From Brugia malayi (Eukaryota; Nematoda; Chromadorea; Rhabditida; Onchocercidae), in NCBI RefSeq assembly GCF_000002995.4, contig NW_025062475.1:8374187-8438186 (forward strand): a DNA stretch of 64,000 nt, read 5' to 3'. The notes under the pieces were generated by a model. That model did not search any database and had not been told where the DNA came from. It saw only the letters and a list, made by a program, of their open reading frames with translations. Position numbers and translations under genes: made by a program. Shown in pieces: positions 1 to 18,235 of the stretch; position 1 is the first letter of the stretch, and each line of letters starts with the position of its first letter.

Positions 1-2
1 CG

Positions 3-1271
3 TGCACTGTTTGTCCAGTATGCTTAGACGGGTTTAGCGCAGAAAATAACGCCTTTTGTACATTAAAGTGTGATCATCATATTCATCAGAATTGCTTTAT
101 ACGTTACGTGAACTACACAGAAGACGAAATCAGGAAAGAACTTGGTGAATGGCCAGAAGATATGAAATCGAAAGTGGATCAAGTTTGTCACCTTTATTTG
201 ATCTGTAATCTGAATGGTACTATCTGATAAAAGTGAGATATAGTGGAAGCGTTCAACTTGTGACATGCATGAAAATTTCAACGAAACTTGAGATGGATTT
301 ATTTAGTTCGATAATGAAAAGATTGAAATGTTTAAAGGTTCTAAAATGTCCAATATGTCGAGCGCCATTGAATGAGCAGGATTTGTCAACAGTTGGTCGG
401 AAATCGATCATTTTGGATGAAGGAACTGTAGATAAAGAGAATTTTGAATTTAACTGGGAAGAGTGGCGAGCAAAGCTAGAAGAATTACAGCCAATTTTTG
501 AACGACAAAAGGCTAAAGGTGGTTTAATCGATCCGGAAGAGGAACGAAAGCGTTATCTAATCTCTGATGATATTGTGAGTTTAATTTATTCTAGTTTTGT
601 TTGAGTTGTATCCTAATGTCTTTCACTGCTATATTTCTCGCATATACACTAAAACCACGACTTATGAAACGCAATCATTCCAGTTACTTCATCTGTATGT
701 TTCGTCTTTAAAGTAGATCAAACGGTCATAGTTCTTTAATTTGGAATTCTATTTATATTTATTGGACGTCCTAAGAAAAGAAGTACCGTGTGATATGTAA
801 GAATATGAGTTTCATTTTCACTTTATTTTGGAACGTGCGATAACACTAATCTGTGTTCTTAATCAAGCTAATATCTACAGTCGATTAAACCACCGAATGA
901 TATTTACATTTATCGGGATTTGCTGAACTTTTTTTTCCCCCAATTAAGTGTTCATAAAACTGCTCGAAATATTAAACTGTTTGTTACAGGTATTTGAAAG
1001 ACGGCTCGTTGTTGAGTCATCCCAGCAGAAAGATCTTGAAGCCATTAAATATGTCAAAAATTTACCATCGCATTCCTCCTATCAGTTCTTGGATCGTCAA
1101 AAATGCAAATCAAAACGTCCATATTCGCTATTTCGACGTCCGAATTGGAATGTGGGACTCAAAGGTGGCCCTTCTAAAGAGAGATTTAAGAAGAATCGAG
1201 ATGAAGATGATTACATTCCCATATCAGTAGTTACTTCCGGAGGTAATCATCCGGAAGTGTTCGATGAGTGA
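3..1271 (+). CDS. RNF25: RNF25-like RING-H2 E3 ubiquitin ligase, 3' part
   Basis: Three exons are visible, all joined in phase 0: 3-182, 338-574 and 990-1271 (TGA). The 5' part, where an RWD domain would be expected, lies outside the window. The first exon carries the first half of a RING finger (CPVC, then KCDHH, then HQNC). The second opens with the last Cys pair, CPICRAPL. After the RING comes the stretch that identifies the family: ERQKAKGGLIDPEEERKRY, matching the RQQERGGIIDLEAERNRY block of vertebrate RNF25 (AO7). The tail is basic and polar and ends PEVFDE. RNF25 is known as an E2-binding RING ligase linked to ubiquitination at stalled ribosomes and NF-kB signalling; that role is carried over by homology only. 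Acceptors are AAAG at 337 (weak) and TTACAG at 989. The family call is firm; the first intron borders are slightly less so. Confidence 0.85.
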
Positions 1272-3483
1272 ACAGGAATCGAATATTAAGCAGCGATATA
1301 ATTAGTTTTCTGATGAAAAGACTGTCAGGAAATGTGTATTGGTTTGAAAAAAAAAGTGATATTGAGGAAATTTTCTCAGCTATGATATTTTTTGCTTTTT
1401 AGAAGATTTGTTCATCATTGTTGACAAGAATTGTTGTTTTCCAAATGGGAAATGCAGTGGCTCTCAATGGTCTTTGTTTCCTTCATTTCTGTGATGTGAT
1501 ATTATTTAATTCCTGTGTAACTTCGATCTACTAAATGCAAAAATACCCTTCATTTTATTCTCTCAGTTATAGTAAACGTTTATTAGGAAGAAAAGGCATG
1601 AAAAAAAATTTTGCTTAGGATCTTTTTATCGGTACTGGATTGACCGAAATTCCAAAGTTGTTCATTCTTTAAAATATTGAAAGATTTTTTACGACTAATT
1701 CAAAATCTATTCAAACATTTTCTGTTTTCTTTCGCTTTTAACTAGCGAACGTGTCCCTTAGTGTGCATGCTGCTTATGTATTTTTACTGACATACATTTG
1801 TGAATGAAATCGTATTTGAATGGAACACAGTTTTGTGTTCATTTGATTTTTAATTATTGGTGCCAAAGTAAAAGTGAAGCTCTAACTTTTTGGTAGTGTT
1901 TACAGGTGTTGTAGAATTCAGAAACTTGCTAACGAGTTTTATAATCTATTTTAATTTAATAGCGTTTATTTGAGACATCCAGAAGGAGGGAATTCAAGTG
2001 GAAGGGCTAGATTATACTTTTTTTTCAGCTGGTGAGAAGATGGGTATGCTTCACCTAATCATTCTCCTATTCAACCAGCTGACTTTTCAGGATGGAAATG
2101 TAGTAAATGAATCTAAACAAAATGTTCCATCATTTTCAATTCTGTCTTACCGTAAGAGTTTCTTTCATGATCTCATATTCATAGCGTTTTTCTAGATGAC
2201 TTGTTCACATGTGTTAAACTCAAGTGTTTTCGATATTTCGCGCTGTCAAACAAAATAGTGGCTTGCATCGTTGAAAATGGCTGCATTATTATTCTTAACC
2301 ATTAACCATTAGGCGACTTCTCTACAGTGTTTTTCAATCCTTATTGCTGAACAGTGACGCGTTTCTCATTTAGGAAATATTTTTCTTATCTTGGTTAAGC
2401 GCTTTTTTGGAAAACGTTATTGGAAGTTGAATTGCTTGTACGGAGATTGTATTGCAGTTAGTCACTAAGCTTCTTGGTATGATTAAATTGTCTAAGGTTG
2501 TGCCAGGAATTAATTTAACAGTTCCACAACTAATCGGTTTCCAAAAATATCAGCTAATATCTGACTTATTCATTCTACGGTGGGTAAATTTTGTATTCCG
2601 CTTCTTTTTTGTGCTATTTTCTAAATTATAGGGTTCAGTAATATATTTGATAATTCCCGGCTGAAAATGCACTTCTGTTTTACTGCCTTTAAGCTTATCT
2701 TTCTTTTTATGTTTGTAATCCAAAATTACACATTAGCAGTGATGCTTCAAGTTGAATAGTCCAGTTTTTCATAAAACTTTATCACAACGTTTACTTCTAG
2801 TCATAGTTGTCGAATATACAAACAAACGCTACTATTGATCCTGTAGCACTATGCCATGATTAGTAGCATTTTTTACAGTTAAGTCTCATTTAAATTTGTC
2901 GGAATGTAAACCATTGTCAATAGATTATTCTTCCAAAGATTTTCGTGTGTTTGGATCGATTTTCCAAATGATCATATTTCTGAATACCTCTGAAATGCTC
3001 TGTTCCCTTGTGAAAGATTAAAAAATAGAAGTCAGTAGAAGCTTAATCAAAAATTCTCATGTCTGCAAGTTTTGTTCATGCTTATTAATTATATGATTAA
3101 ATGATGTTTGATTAAGCTATGTTTTTTGTCTATTTCTAATGATTTTTCTTTTTTTGTTTCATATTTTGACAGGCAAAGGTTTCCAATGGAACATCGATTT
3201 TGTTGCGAGATGAGTTAATGTGATGATGTTTTGAAATTCATATTCATATTTTGAAAGGTTTTCCAATGGAACAGCTACTGTGATTATATTGCATTTTACT
3301 TTCAAACTTTTCTTCTCACTTACTCGCAGAGCATTTATCACCCCAACTTATTACTACATCTCTCTTTTTTGATTGCTCTGATTTATTTAAAGCAATTCAG
3401 CAGTAGGTACATGACAAATTCAAAATAAGAGGATCACTTCAAAGGATAGTTTAAAGGAAACATTACAGTGGTTTTGGAAATAA

Positions 3484-3527
3484 AATAACCTCGAGCATCA
3501 TTTTAAAAAATGATGCTCGAGGTTATT
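3484..3527. repeat. perfect inverted repeat, 21-bp arms, 2-nt centre
   Basis: Arm 3484-3504 (AATAACCTCGAGCATCATTTT) is the exact reverse complement of 3507-3527, with only AA between them. It contains an XhoI site in each arm. Such a tight hairpin could be a real cruciform-forming sequence or a fold-back error from cloning or assembly. Confidence 0.9.
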
Positions 3528-3530
3528 AAA

Positions 3531-3612
3531 AAAATGATAGAAACAAATTTAAACAATTAAAATGATAGAAACAAATTTAAACAATTAAAAAAATGATAGA
3601 AACAAATTTAAA
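3531..3612. repeat. tandem repeat, period 28-31 bp, about 2.8 copies
   Basis: The unit ATGATAGAAACAAATTTAAA begins at 3534, 3562 and 3593, with a variable run of A between copies. It starts directly after the palindrome at 3484-3527. Confidence 0.85.
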
Positions 3613-5397
3613 ATTGTTTTGCCCCAACTGCTTAAAAATGGGGAGAATTTCCAAAGCAATATATCTTTATTCTTTATTGATTTTATTATAAAATATTTTA
3701 AAATGATGATTGCTTCAAAATGCTTTCCTTTAAATTATTAGGACTTTTCATTGTTTCATTCAGAATTTTTTTCATCGCTTTCATTTCTAGCTTCACTGAA
3801 AAGAAAAGTGAAATTCTGAGCCATCGGATGAGGATAATTCGGAATTAATCCTCCCAATTTCTTACTTCGATTTTTGTTTCTCCCCCTTATTTTTGATTGA
3901 TAAACCAGTTCCGATCTACGTAGTTTATTGTCAAATGAAAGAATACAAGCCGCTTGATACAATGCACGAAAATATATTACTATCTTCTTATCGAACAAAT
4001 CAATATCTCTGCTTTAGTTCTTTTTCTCTGTCAACAAAGATCACTTCCTTTAGTATTATTTCACTTAATTTTAGCTCCATTTTTATACGATAAGAAGGAT
4101 TAGGATTATTTTTTGTCGTACAATAGCAATTTGTGTAATAAGCTATAGCAGTTGTTTAAATTAATATTGAACATGAAGTTCTGTGAATTGTGCCTCTTGT
4201 CAAAATCAGTGTTTATTTCAATCCGAATAAGAATTTCGTCGTTGTGGAATATGTCATGCGAACACAGTCTAATGTCATTGCTCGGTTTTTATTAGGAATT
4301 ATTGGAAATTGCTTCTGTATAAAAAGACTAATGTAGCCAGGATTGTGTCTTCTGGTTTATTTTAATTCAATTTTGAAGTTTTTTGTTTCATCGCATAGCT
4401 CAAAACAAAGGATTGAGTTGACTAGTTGTTAAGAGCCGACTAAGTGACTTACATGCTTGCACTCTTATTCTGTAGTGTTTTCTTCTGTACTGTAAAATGA
4501 GTTGCACTTTTAACCACAAATATATTTCGGGGAAGAAGAACATCGTTTTCGAAGACATAATAAATAAAAAAACAGAAACGGAACGGGAGAGGGTGATACG
4601 GCCATTCAACAAGAGCTGACAACGACATCGGCTGCGATTTTATTAAATTCTGTGATAAAAGATGATTTGTAATTTCACACACTCACGCTTATGAAATATT
4701 ACACGTAAATGATTGAAGCCAATAATTTAGGAATCGGAAGTATGCAAAGCGATTTGTCACAAAAATGAATAGACTGTCATATGAATCTCAAAGTTTTAAA
4801 TATAGCTTTTAATATCCTGAAAAAGTTCAAGTTCAGGAGCTTTTTCAAAAGTCTTCTGGAAAGATTTTACACCGGAATTAATCAGCATGATGATAGAAAC
4901 CTTTCTTTACTAAAATAGTGAAAATGAGAAGTACTGAGTATGGATAGTCGATGTGTATGTTCATTTACTGATAGGTGATAATCAGGAGTGGAATAATTGA
5001 AAATGTTGGACGAAATGCAACCAGAACAACAGACCATGCTGAGTTGATCTGTGAATATGATTTCCCATTGCCATTATGTTCTGAAAGACTAGATCTCTAC
5101 TGTTCCCCTATAGCATTAGCACTACTGTTTGCTGTTGTTGTTTAATCCTTTTCTCTGAAACTCTTCAACTTTCATTCTATGCACATCTGAAATTGCCTCA
5201 TTTGACATAGATAGGGTGTACTGTTGTTTGTGTACACACACATTATTGAGAGAGATGCACTGATAGTGTCGTTGTCATTGATGTCGCCTTCCAATGAGGT
5301 GGATGGCTGGGGCGTGATGACAGAGGGGACGCCTCTTGCTGATGTTGTCTGTAGGGGCAGGTGTCTTTCTCCATGTTCGGTTATTCCTCGCAGTGTG

Positions 5398-5418
5398 GCC
5401 GGCCGGAAGTCACGTCAG
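5398..5418. promoter_or_regulatory. ETS-like plus CRE-like motif pair upstream of Ral
   Basis: CCGGAAGT (5403-5410) is an ETS-family core and is followed at once by CACGTCA (5411-5417), a CRE half-site. The pair sits in a locally GC-richer stretch about 410 bp before the Ral start. Promoter function is inference from motifs alone. Confidence 0.3.
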
Positions 5419-5824
5419 CTACCAGAAATTATCTGCCTTGTATTTGAAGATAATTTGTTAGCCGACGAGGATAACTCGTTGCTCTCTTACTCACTAATTT
5501 CTTACTCTTTTTACCGTTTCTGAAAATCAGGAACCAGGAGACTAAATTTTTTTACATTCGTAATCGAAGAAGAAACCGTACAAATCTAACTGTCATGGAA
5601 TGTTGCATTCGAGAGGATTTTTTATGATTAACATCACGGTCATATCAGGGAGTTTGCTTTTCTTCTGATTCAATCTTTCCCTGTTAAATTGTCTTAGATT
5701 TGAAACTGCTAGTTATTAGTGCCGCATGTGGTTCATTAGCCACTTTATTCTACTGAACGTCATCTTTGGCTGATTTCTGACTAAATTCTATTTTCTACTT
5801 TTTCTTCGCATTGTAATCAAGAAA

Positions 5825-11026
<5,202 letters not shown>

Positions 11027-11878
11027 TATTTGTGAAATACTAATAGTGAATAATAGTAAATTTTCGTTATGGAATGAGGGGCTTTTCGTAAAACATAAAG
11101 CTGGTGAGAAAATTTGTAGGAATGTTTTGAGTCCTTCCGGCAAAATCTGATTATTATAGTTTCATTCACTTTTCTTGAAGATGTTGCATAGCATCAGGGA
11201 TATACTGTATCATTTTATTATAAAACTGATAATTTTAAAAAATTTACGCATTCGTTTTGTGAGTTCTATTTCATTAATTTTAGTTAAAATAAGCTTTATA
11301 CTGTTCGTTTTTAACAAATTGTTTATTATAACGTTTATACCCATATTTTTTTTTCCCTCTGAAAGGTAAATTTTTATATTGTGAATCCAAATATTATTTA
11401 CAACTATCTATTAAAGTAGAAGTGAAACTAAAGATAAGAAAGTGGCAGACTGTCAAAAGGCGTAAATTGTGATGGAAAGCTTAAAAAGCTACATTGAAAC
11501 TATGTTTCAAGTAAATTCCCTTTTTAAAGTGTTCGATTAGGTTATAATAGGACACAACAGAGTTATCTTCATATTTCTAAAGATTAGTTCGAAAGAGAGA
11601 TATTTACTAGAGATATTTACTTGCAATTCTCCACAGCTGCATAACATGTTGCTGTATCAAGTGTGAATAGCTCAGTAATTTCTTCTAAATTGTTTTATGA
11701 CAGTTTTACTTTCATTATTTATGTATTTTGGCATTATGTGAATTTGGAGGACTTTTTTTATTGATTCTGTTCACATATTGTTGTTTATGCAAATAAGGTA
11801 CATTTTATTATTATTATTATTAGTTATTATTGTCAACTTTATTATTATTAGTTATCATTAATTAATTAATTAGTTTGC

Positions 11879-11916
<38 letters not shown>

Positions 11917-13078
11917 GCCATTATTAATTCATTAATTTCTACTATTATCATTAATTAGCCATTATTATTGACTAATTAATTATTGCCATTAATTGATTTC
12001 TTGTGAAGTTACTAAGCATTATTATTAGTTATTGCTATTTATATCTTTGTTTAAGTTTCTGCTTTAAATTATATGCAAAATAGCTCAGTTATTCATTGCT
12101 CAAGTTTAAAAATTTTGCATGGGTAGTTGAGATAGTCAGTGAATTTAGTATGAGTAATAAGTTCGGTTGTGTTGTTGCATTGAGTGCTGTTTAACTTGTC
12201 TGAGCTCATATAAAATCAACCTAAAGTCACAGATAACGACTAATCTAAGAATTTAAGTATTCCTGCTGTCTGCTTAGGATATACAGTTAGTTGAAACTGT
12301 TGATGTGAGTCATTAAACTATTTACTTCAGTCCATACGTTATCATCGTGAGTTATGGAAATATTCGATGTAAAAGATGAAATGGAAGTTAATCGAAGACA
12401 GTATGGAGAATCACTTTGAAACATAATGCTGGGTTTGGAGTTGTGTCTGAACTTCTATTGCAAAGGGCGTTAATGTAATGTGTGCTTTAAGTCTCGGGGA
12501 TGCTGTGGCGTACTCAGTAAACATACTGGTAGGACGGGACGTGGAGAACATAACTATTTCCGAGAAATCATTAAAGTATTACGGTCAGGATATTCAAACG
12601 ATTGAAAGGAAAGGGAAGGGAGATCAAAGGTTTCATTGTCTCCTAAGTTCCCGCTATGTTAAATCTGACACAGTGTTTCTCGACCACATCAGTAGATAAG
12701 AAATAATTATTATTATTGTTTCACTGAAGCAGTTATCACTTGACTGCTAAGGCTAGTTAATGTTCCTCTTTGTTTGTCCAGACTGCTTTTTTTTTTTTGA
12801 TTTTTTGTTTGAAAAATTGAGTCCAGACGTCGTTATCTCCTTCTTTCTCCCTTGCTTTTTTCAGTGAAAGCTATTTCATATAAGTATATCAGTCAGTGAG
12901 AGCTTTTTTTTTTTTTTTTTTTTTGATCTGATCAGAACTTCATAAATAACTACTTTTTAAAATGCTTAGTATCAGGAGTTTTCTTCAGGAATCAATTTTG
13001 CATTGAAAAGAATGAAAACTTACATTCTGGTCATATTCTTTTTGACCTAGCATCTTTGTTTCGGTGACCACTGACTTG
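11027..13078. other. intergenic region, 2.05 kb
   Basis: Holds the ATT-rich low-complexity block (11803-12036) and, at 12478-12699, a 73-codon ORF that is GC-richer than its surroundings. That ORF has no recognisable family and no clear splice context, so it is not called. The last 300 bases are T-rich and probably form the TMEM87 5' region. Confidence 0.55.
11803..12036. repeat. ATT/ATTA microsatellite and low-complexity block
   Basis: Pure (ATT)n runs from about 11880 to 11911. It is flanked by degenerate ATTA, TTAATTAA and CATT-type units in the same purine-poor style. Confidence 0.9.
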
Positions 13079-16000
13079 ATGTTAAAAATTAAAAATCGAT
13101 TCGGAAATTGCCCATTTTGGTGGCTTTTTGTTGTTGCTATTATTCTAAATGGTAGCTGTCTGTCACATCTTCTAGCACCAGCTATTCTATCCACAAAACT
13201 TCAGCTGAAAGCCGATACGGTATGACTTACTTATTTAGATTTTTTTTCGAATTTCAGGTTTTGTTACTTATCACGTAATATTGTAGAAGGTTATTTAGAT
13301 CGAATACGTTGGTTTTCCACAGTCAGCACTTAATGGTACTGAAGTGGAAATACGTCTTCAATGCGTTGATGATTCAGATCTGACATTTCAAGTGCAATAT
13401 GTTATAAGGAGTTCCCCATGTGATAAGGAATTTTTCGACGCCGGTCGACATGCTCAAGTAAAAGATTTGTTGGTGAGTACCAGTTTTGCTTGTATTCTCG
13501 AGGAGAAATTTGAAACTCAACAGTTTGACTTTATGCAGTTATTGCTATATTATTCTTGCTGACTTAAGTTTCTAACAAAAATAGCTTCGAAATCTTATTA
13601 TTATAATGATTCAATAATAATGACTTAATATTATAATTACTCAATAATACTGAATTATGAATTTAGTTTATTTGTTCTTTCTCCTAGTTTTTCATTCAGT
13701 TCCTATAATAATTTTAGAATTTCTATTTTGAACATGAGTGGGAGATACCTTCCGGATACGATTACACGAAAATTTTGTTCTACAAATCTCAGCCACAGCA
13801 GTTCAATTGTCATCAGTCACATGGCATGGTACTTGTGCAGGAAGATGAGCGTCCACGTCGGCCATTGGAAGTACATGATGTCAAGGAGGTATGGAAAAGT
13901 GACATTCCGATCAGCAAATAATATTTAAGTTTTCCTCGATAAATTGAATGCTAGGGTAAGAAGCTGTTTCTTTCTGTATGCGCTTAAATGGAATGAACAT
14001 AAATTGGTTTTCATGCTATTGTATTTTTATATTTGTCCTTTTTCTCTCTATACGTCCCAGGCAAGTTCCAAATACTCGAATATCCTAAGTGCAACCACAT
14101 CACATTCTATACGGAATCGACACATTGTTGGTCGAGAACAACAAATTGAAAGAAGATTTAAACGTGAATTCGCTGGTTTGAATGGTGATTCACTGGATGG
14201 TGGCACTAAAACAACTCTTAGGTAAGGAAATGATTGTGTTTTCAATAAACATATTAGTTTTTTGGGTTGTGTTACTATATTTATAAGGAAAAGAAATTTA
14301 ACAAACCAGAGTCATTTGTTTTTCTTAACTTATCAGGTTTATCGAAAAGATTTTTTCGTTGCTTTCGTTTTCGAAATTTCATTTGCAGTTCTTGGCATCC
14401 AGTGCAGAAGCTTCCAGCAGATGGCATATATTTTTTGGTAATCAAATTTACTGTTATAAAATCCAATTTATTTGTGAAGACTACTCAAGGTTTGTTTTTA
14501 ATAACCATTGACTGGACTTTTTCTTAAACAGAATTGTTAAAGGACGATATTTTGAAATCTTCCTTGAATTCTAGACCAACAGTGGAATCTTTCCTGAATA
14601 ATAAAAAAAGTCCTCGCTGAAGGTAGTTTGAAGGTATTTCTTGCTCTTAACTAACTAAAGTTTTGTTTTATTATTTAGCAAGCCTAGTGCTGTTTCATAT
14701 TTTGATTTCAGTACCACTTGTCCACAATTTAACAGTAGATGTGCAGTGGCGTAGTCCTTATGGGCATTTAAGTGCAATCGATTACCCACTTCTGAGATTT
14801 TATGCTTTTATGTGGCTTTTTTATGCTACGTTAGCTATCATTTGGTAATTGATCTTTTTCCGTTTTATATTTGATTGGAATTTTCATTTGTTAGTTTGTT
14901 AGTTTAGCCATTCATTAGATTTCAATTTTTTGTAGAAAAAAATTTTGGTTAGGAGCACGGAAAATCATTTGAAACTCTGATTTCAAGTTTAAAAATTTGT
15001 TCTTACATACCGTTAAGAAAATAAATGAGATTGTTTTTTGCTATGTGATGTCAACCAGCAGCTATATAATTTCCTTTTTGATCCTTATTTCATATTTATA
15101 TTGAGAAATTAGAATGTGCACTTCATGCTTCCGTCATTGCTCTCCTCTTTTTTCCATATGAAAACTTATTCTTTTTTCAGGTTAATATGTTGCTTACGTT
15201 ACTGGATGGATATTTTGAGAATACAGTTTTGTATCGGTAAAATTTTACATTTTTTACGACGTACTGGCTGCAATAACAATGAGTCATCTTGAACATCTTT
15301 CAAAATCTGAAAATCTTGAAATGATGTATATGTGTATATGGATAAATTTAGGTGCTGTGATCGTTGTTGGAATGATCGAGAAAGGAATGTTTTATTCGGA
15401 ATATGCAACAATGAATGAACAGGGCTCTACTGTTCATGGTTTCATTGAGGTAATTGATGATCTTGTTAAAATTCGATGAAATCGTTTTTCAGTCTCTTCC
15501 TTTTATGTCTCAAGACATGGAATTGATTTGTTGATTACTCAATACATTTTTTTCATTTGGATATATTAATTGTTGAAAATTTTGTTTGCAAAGTACAGTA
15601 ATTATCTACTCCGTTGAGCTGATCTAGATAGCAGAATTAGTGTCATGCTTGAAACGAACAATGGCTCGTGTATTGATTATAATAGTTTCACTTGGCTATG
15701 GTGTTGTGAAACCAAGACTTGGTAATATTATCAGTCAGGTCAACTTTTGTTTTTTTTCGTATTGTTTTTTTAGTCTGCGTGTTTACTTGTATAATATTCA
15801 TTGATTAATCCTACGGAACAAGCAATTTTTAATTTTGAAGTGAATTGTAACTTTTTATTTATTATTTGTAAATAAAGAGAGAAAGTTTACATGGAAATAA
15901 ATTTGTTCATTTGAAGGTAATTGGCGTGGGCTTTATTTATTTTGTATTCAGTGCTATGGAAGCGATGGCTAGGGTGAGCAAGGTATTTTATTTTGTGTTG

Positions 16001-18231
16001 TTAACTTTTTCTTAACTATTTTAAGCGTTTTTGCTTCAGAAAGCCAAGTTATAGTTTGGTAGGATCTTAAAAGTAGATCGTAATTTCTTTCTTTTTAAAA
16101 AATTATAAGCAATCGGATAGGAATCTTTTCTTGATTATTGTTAACCATCAATATTTTTAGAATCAAGTAGAAGGATTGAAGCAAAAACAGTTGGCTGCTT
16201 TACCGTTGATATTGGTCGAAGTAATTATCTTTTGGTGGATTTTTACATCACTTATCAGTACTATGCGAGTATTGAAAATGAGAAGAAATATGGTGAGCGT
16301 GCTCATTGTTTGAGAAGTTAATATATTTTTATTGATTTTAAGCTGAGCAATGTGGTTCAAGAAAATACATCAAGACATTCGTTTATCCAGTTTTAGTTTT
16401 TTTTTTTTTTTTTTTTTTTTTTTTCAATCTCGTGGTTTCACTTAATTTTTATCAACCTTTCAATTTTGTGATCTTTTTCGAGTGCTTTTTCATTAATAAA
16501 CTAAGTATCGCATACATTTAATATTTTTTTGTGTGTATACCGATGGTACATTAAATGCGTGGAATTTAGCAGATTTTTCCAAGCTACATCTTTCATCAGA
16601 GCTTAGGTTGATGCTGTTTCAGAAATTCGCCTCAGTAATTGTAAAAGACAAGCTGCGGAAATGCACATATTTTTTATTCGTTTCCATGTTCACCTAATTT
16701 AATTTTTTCAAGCTGAAATTCATTTTAAGGTAAAACTTTCTGTATACCGTCACTTTACCAATGCATTATGCTTCTCAGCTTTCATAAGCATAATATTCAT
16801 GTGCTGGACAATATACATCCACAATATGCAGCGGTGTTTAGTTGATTGGAAAGAATAGTAGGTGCTTTATATACATATATTATTCGTCTGGTTGTTTATT
16901 TATAATGAAATTTTGTCCGCTAGAGCTAGAATTATGATTACATTTTTATGACCTCACTCTCAAATAAAACTTTTTTGATTCGAATATTAAGTAAGTTAAA
17001 AATAAATTTATGTTAATAAATTTTAATTTAATGACTTCACAAACACCTTCAAAAAATTATACAGGTATGTTCATTTGCATAATTTAATGCAGATAACCTT
17101 TCTCACATCCGTTTATTGCGGATAAATAGGAATAACTGTTTTAAAGTGTTTTAAAGCAAAACTCCATATTGATGATTGGAAGCTGGTTAATTAAATTAAA
17201 AGTAGTCCATAAAGTTATTTATACCTCATTTTACAGTTGGATAGATACAGCCTTTTGGCATATCCAGTTCTGTTGCATTCTGGTCGTCATTATGATTTTA
17301 TGGCGTCCATCACGCAATAATCAACGTTATGCTTTCACACCACTGCTTGATGATAGCGAGGACGAGAATGACGACGGTATTTATTGTTATTTCAGTAATT
17401 CATATATAAATACAAAATAATCAAAAAGAAGAACTGAGATAATCTAGAATGGGTCCATCATTTGTAATATTAAAGAATTGTTTATGGAAATAAGAATATT
17501 CGGACATTTGTATTGTATTTCTTATCCCATTTATCATGAAGCTGTTATATGTAATCGAAGGTGCAGACGAACTTTTCAATACCAATTACTGCGCTATGGC
17601 TGGATTAAATAAACGGACTACTACTATGGTTGGTTATACTTCTGCTCGTGACCAAGAAAGTTCCTCTAACAAGAATCAATATGAAGCTCAAGAAAATGAC
17701 CAGAAGTTGAAGGTTTGAATCACTCCTATTACCAGAATATTCCGAAGTAATTAGTGTAATCTTTCACTATTTCCAAGGAATAATGTTGTTCATGTGTGCC
17801 ACCAAGAAAAACTATCCAATCATTTTATCTTATTTTAATTATAAATTAAGTAAAATTAAGAATAAAATTACATTCTAGTTATCTTCAATAACTGTGGTTG
17901 CTGCAGGATGTCTGGAACGTTTTATCGTTAGAATTAATTTATACTCTATGTTTTTCTTTCCTGAAAATATGATAATGGAGGTGTGTGGAGTTGATGAATC
18001 GGGTAGGACGGCAAACGGACAAAATTAGTAATAAGTTGGTAATAGAACAATAGTCATAGATTTAGTTTTAAAAACTTGCGTTGCCTATGCTGTCGTTTTT
18101 TTTTTTTTTTTTTTCAGGAAGAGCTGAAATGGATTGAGGACAATATCCCAAGCACATTTGCTGATCGCTTGTTGATGAATGATGAAGAGGACAGAGAGCA
18201 GATGGAATTGGAACTTTCCAAAATGCTTTAA
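13079..18231 (+). CDS. TMEM87A: TMEM87-family Golgi seven-TM membrane protein
   Basis: Fifteen exons: 13079-13219, 13323-13472, 13718-13888, 14061-14221, 14389-14489, 14712-14844, 15181-15236, 15352-15449, 15628-15738, 15917-15982, 16161-16292, 16730-16857, 17237-17376, 17561-17712, 18118-18231; 617 aa, all phases matching. An N-terminal signal peptide (hydrophobic core [10 protein letters not shown]) is followed by a luminal domain with paired Cys. A Lung_7-TM_R-type membrane domain starts at [14 protein letters not shown]. Hallmarks are [10 protein letters not shown] at residues 360-369 and [13 protein letters not shown] at 505-516, both typical of TMEM87A/B rather than GPR107/108. The acidic tail [14 protein letters not shown] is also TMEM87-like. 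Vertebrate TMEM87A is a Golgi protein reported in endosome-to-Golgi transport, mechanosensitive currents and Golgi pH control; these roles come from the family. The intron between exons 11 and 12 carries a 28-nt poly-T run (16397-16424). The exon 5/6 border has an alternative acceptor upstream, judged less likely. Confidence 0.92.
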
Positions 18232-18235
18232 TAAA
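18230..18235 (+). terminator. poly(A) signal overlapping the TMEM87 stop codon
   Basis: AATAAA begins on the second base of the stop codon (TTTAATAAATG). If used, the 3' UTR would be only about 10-25 nt; further A-rich signals lie downstream. Confidence 0.4.

Larger units (their letters stand above)
1272..5824. other. intergenic region, 4.5 kb
   Basis: No supported gene lies between RNF25 and the Ral gene. The ORFs here are short, without splice signals or recognisable protein. The region holds a perfect palindrome (3484-3527), a short tandem repeat (3531-3612) and, near 5280-5480, a stretch richer in G+C than its surroundings with transcription-factor-like motifs. The right half is presumably the Ral promoter. 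Confidence 0.6.

Noticed and set aside
12478..12699. 73-codon ORF upstream of TMEM87
   Set aside because: GC-richer than its flanks, but has no family match and cannot be joined in frame to TMEM87, which already has its own signal peptide.
14679..14711. Upstream acceptor for TMEM87 exon 6 adding a hydrophobic segment ([10 protein letters not shown])
   Set aside because: Keeps phase, but the TTTCAG at 14711 is a better acceptor and gives the expected luminal-domain spacing.
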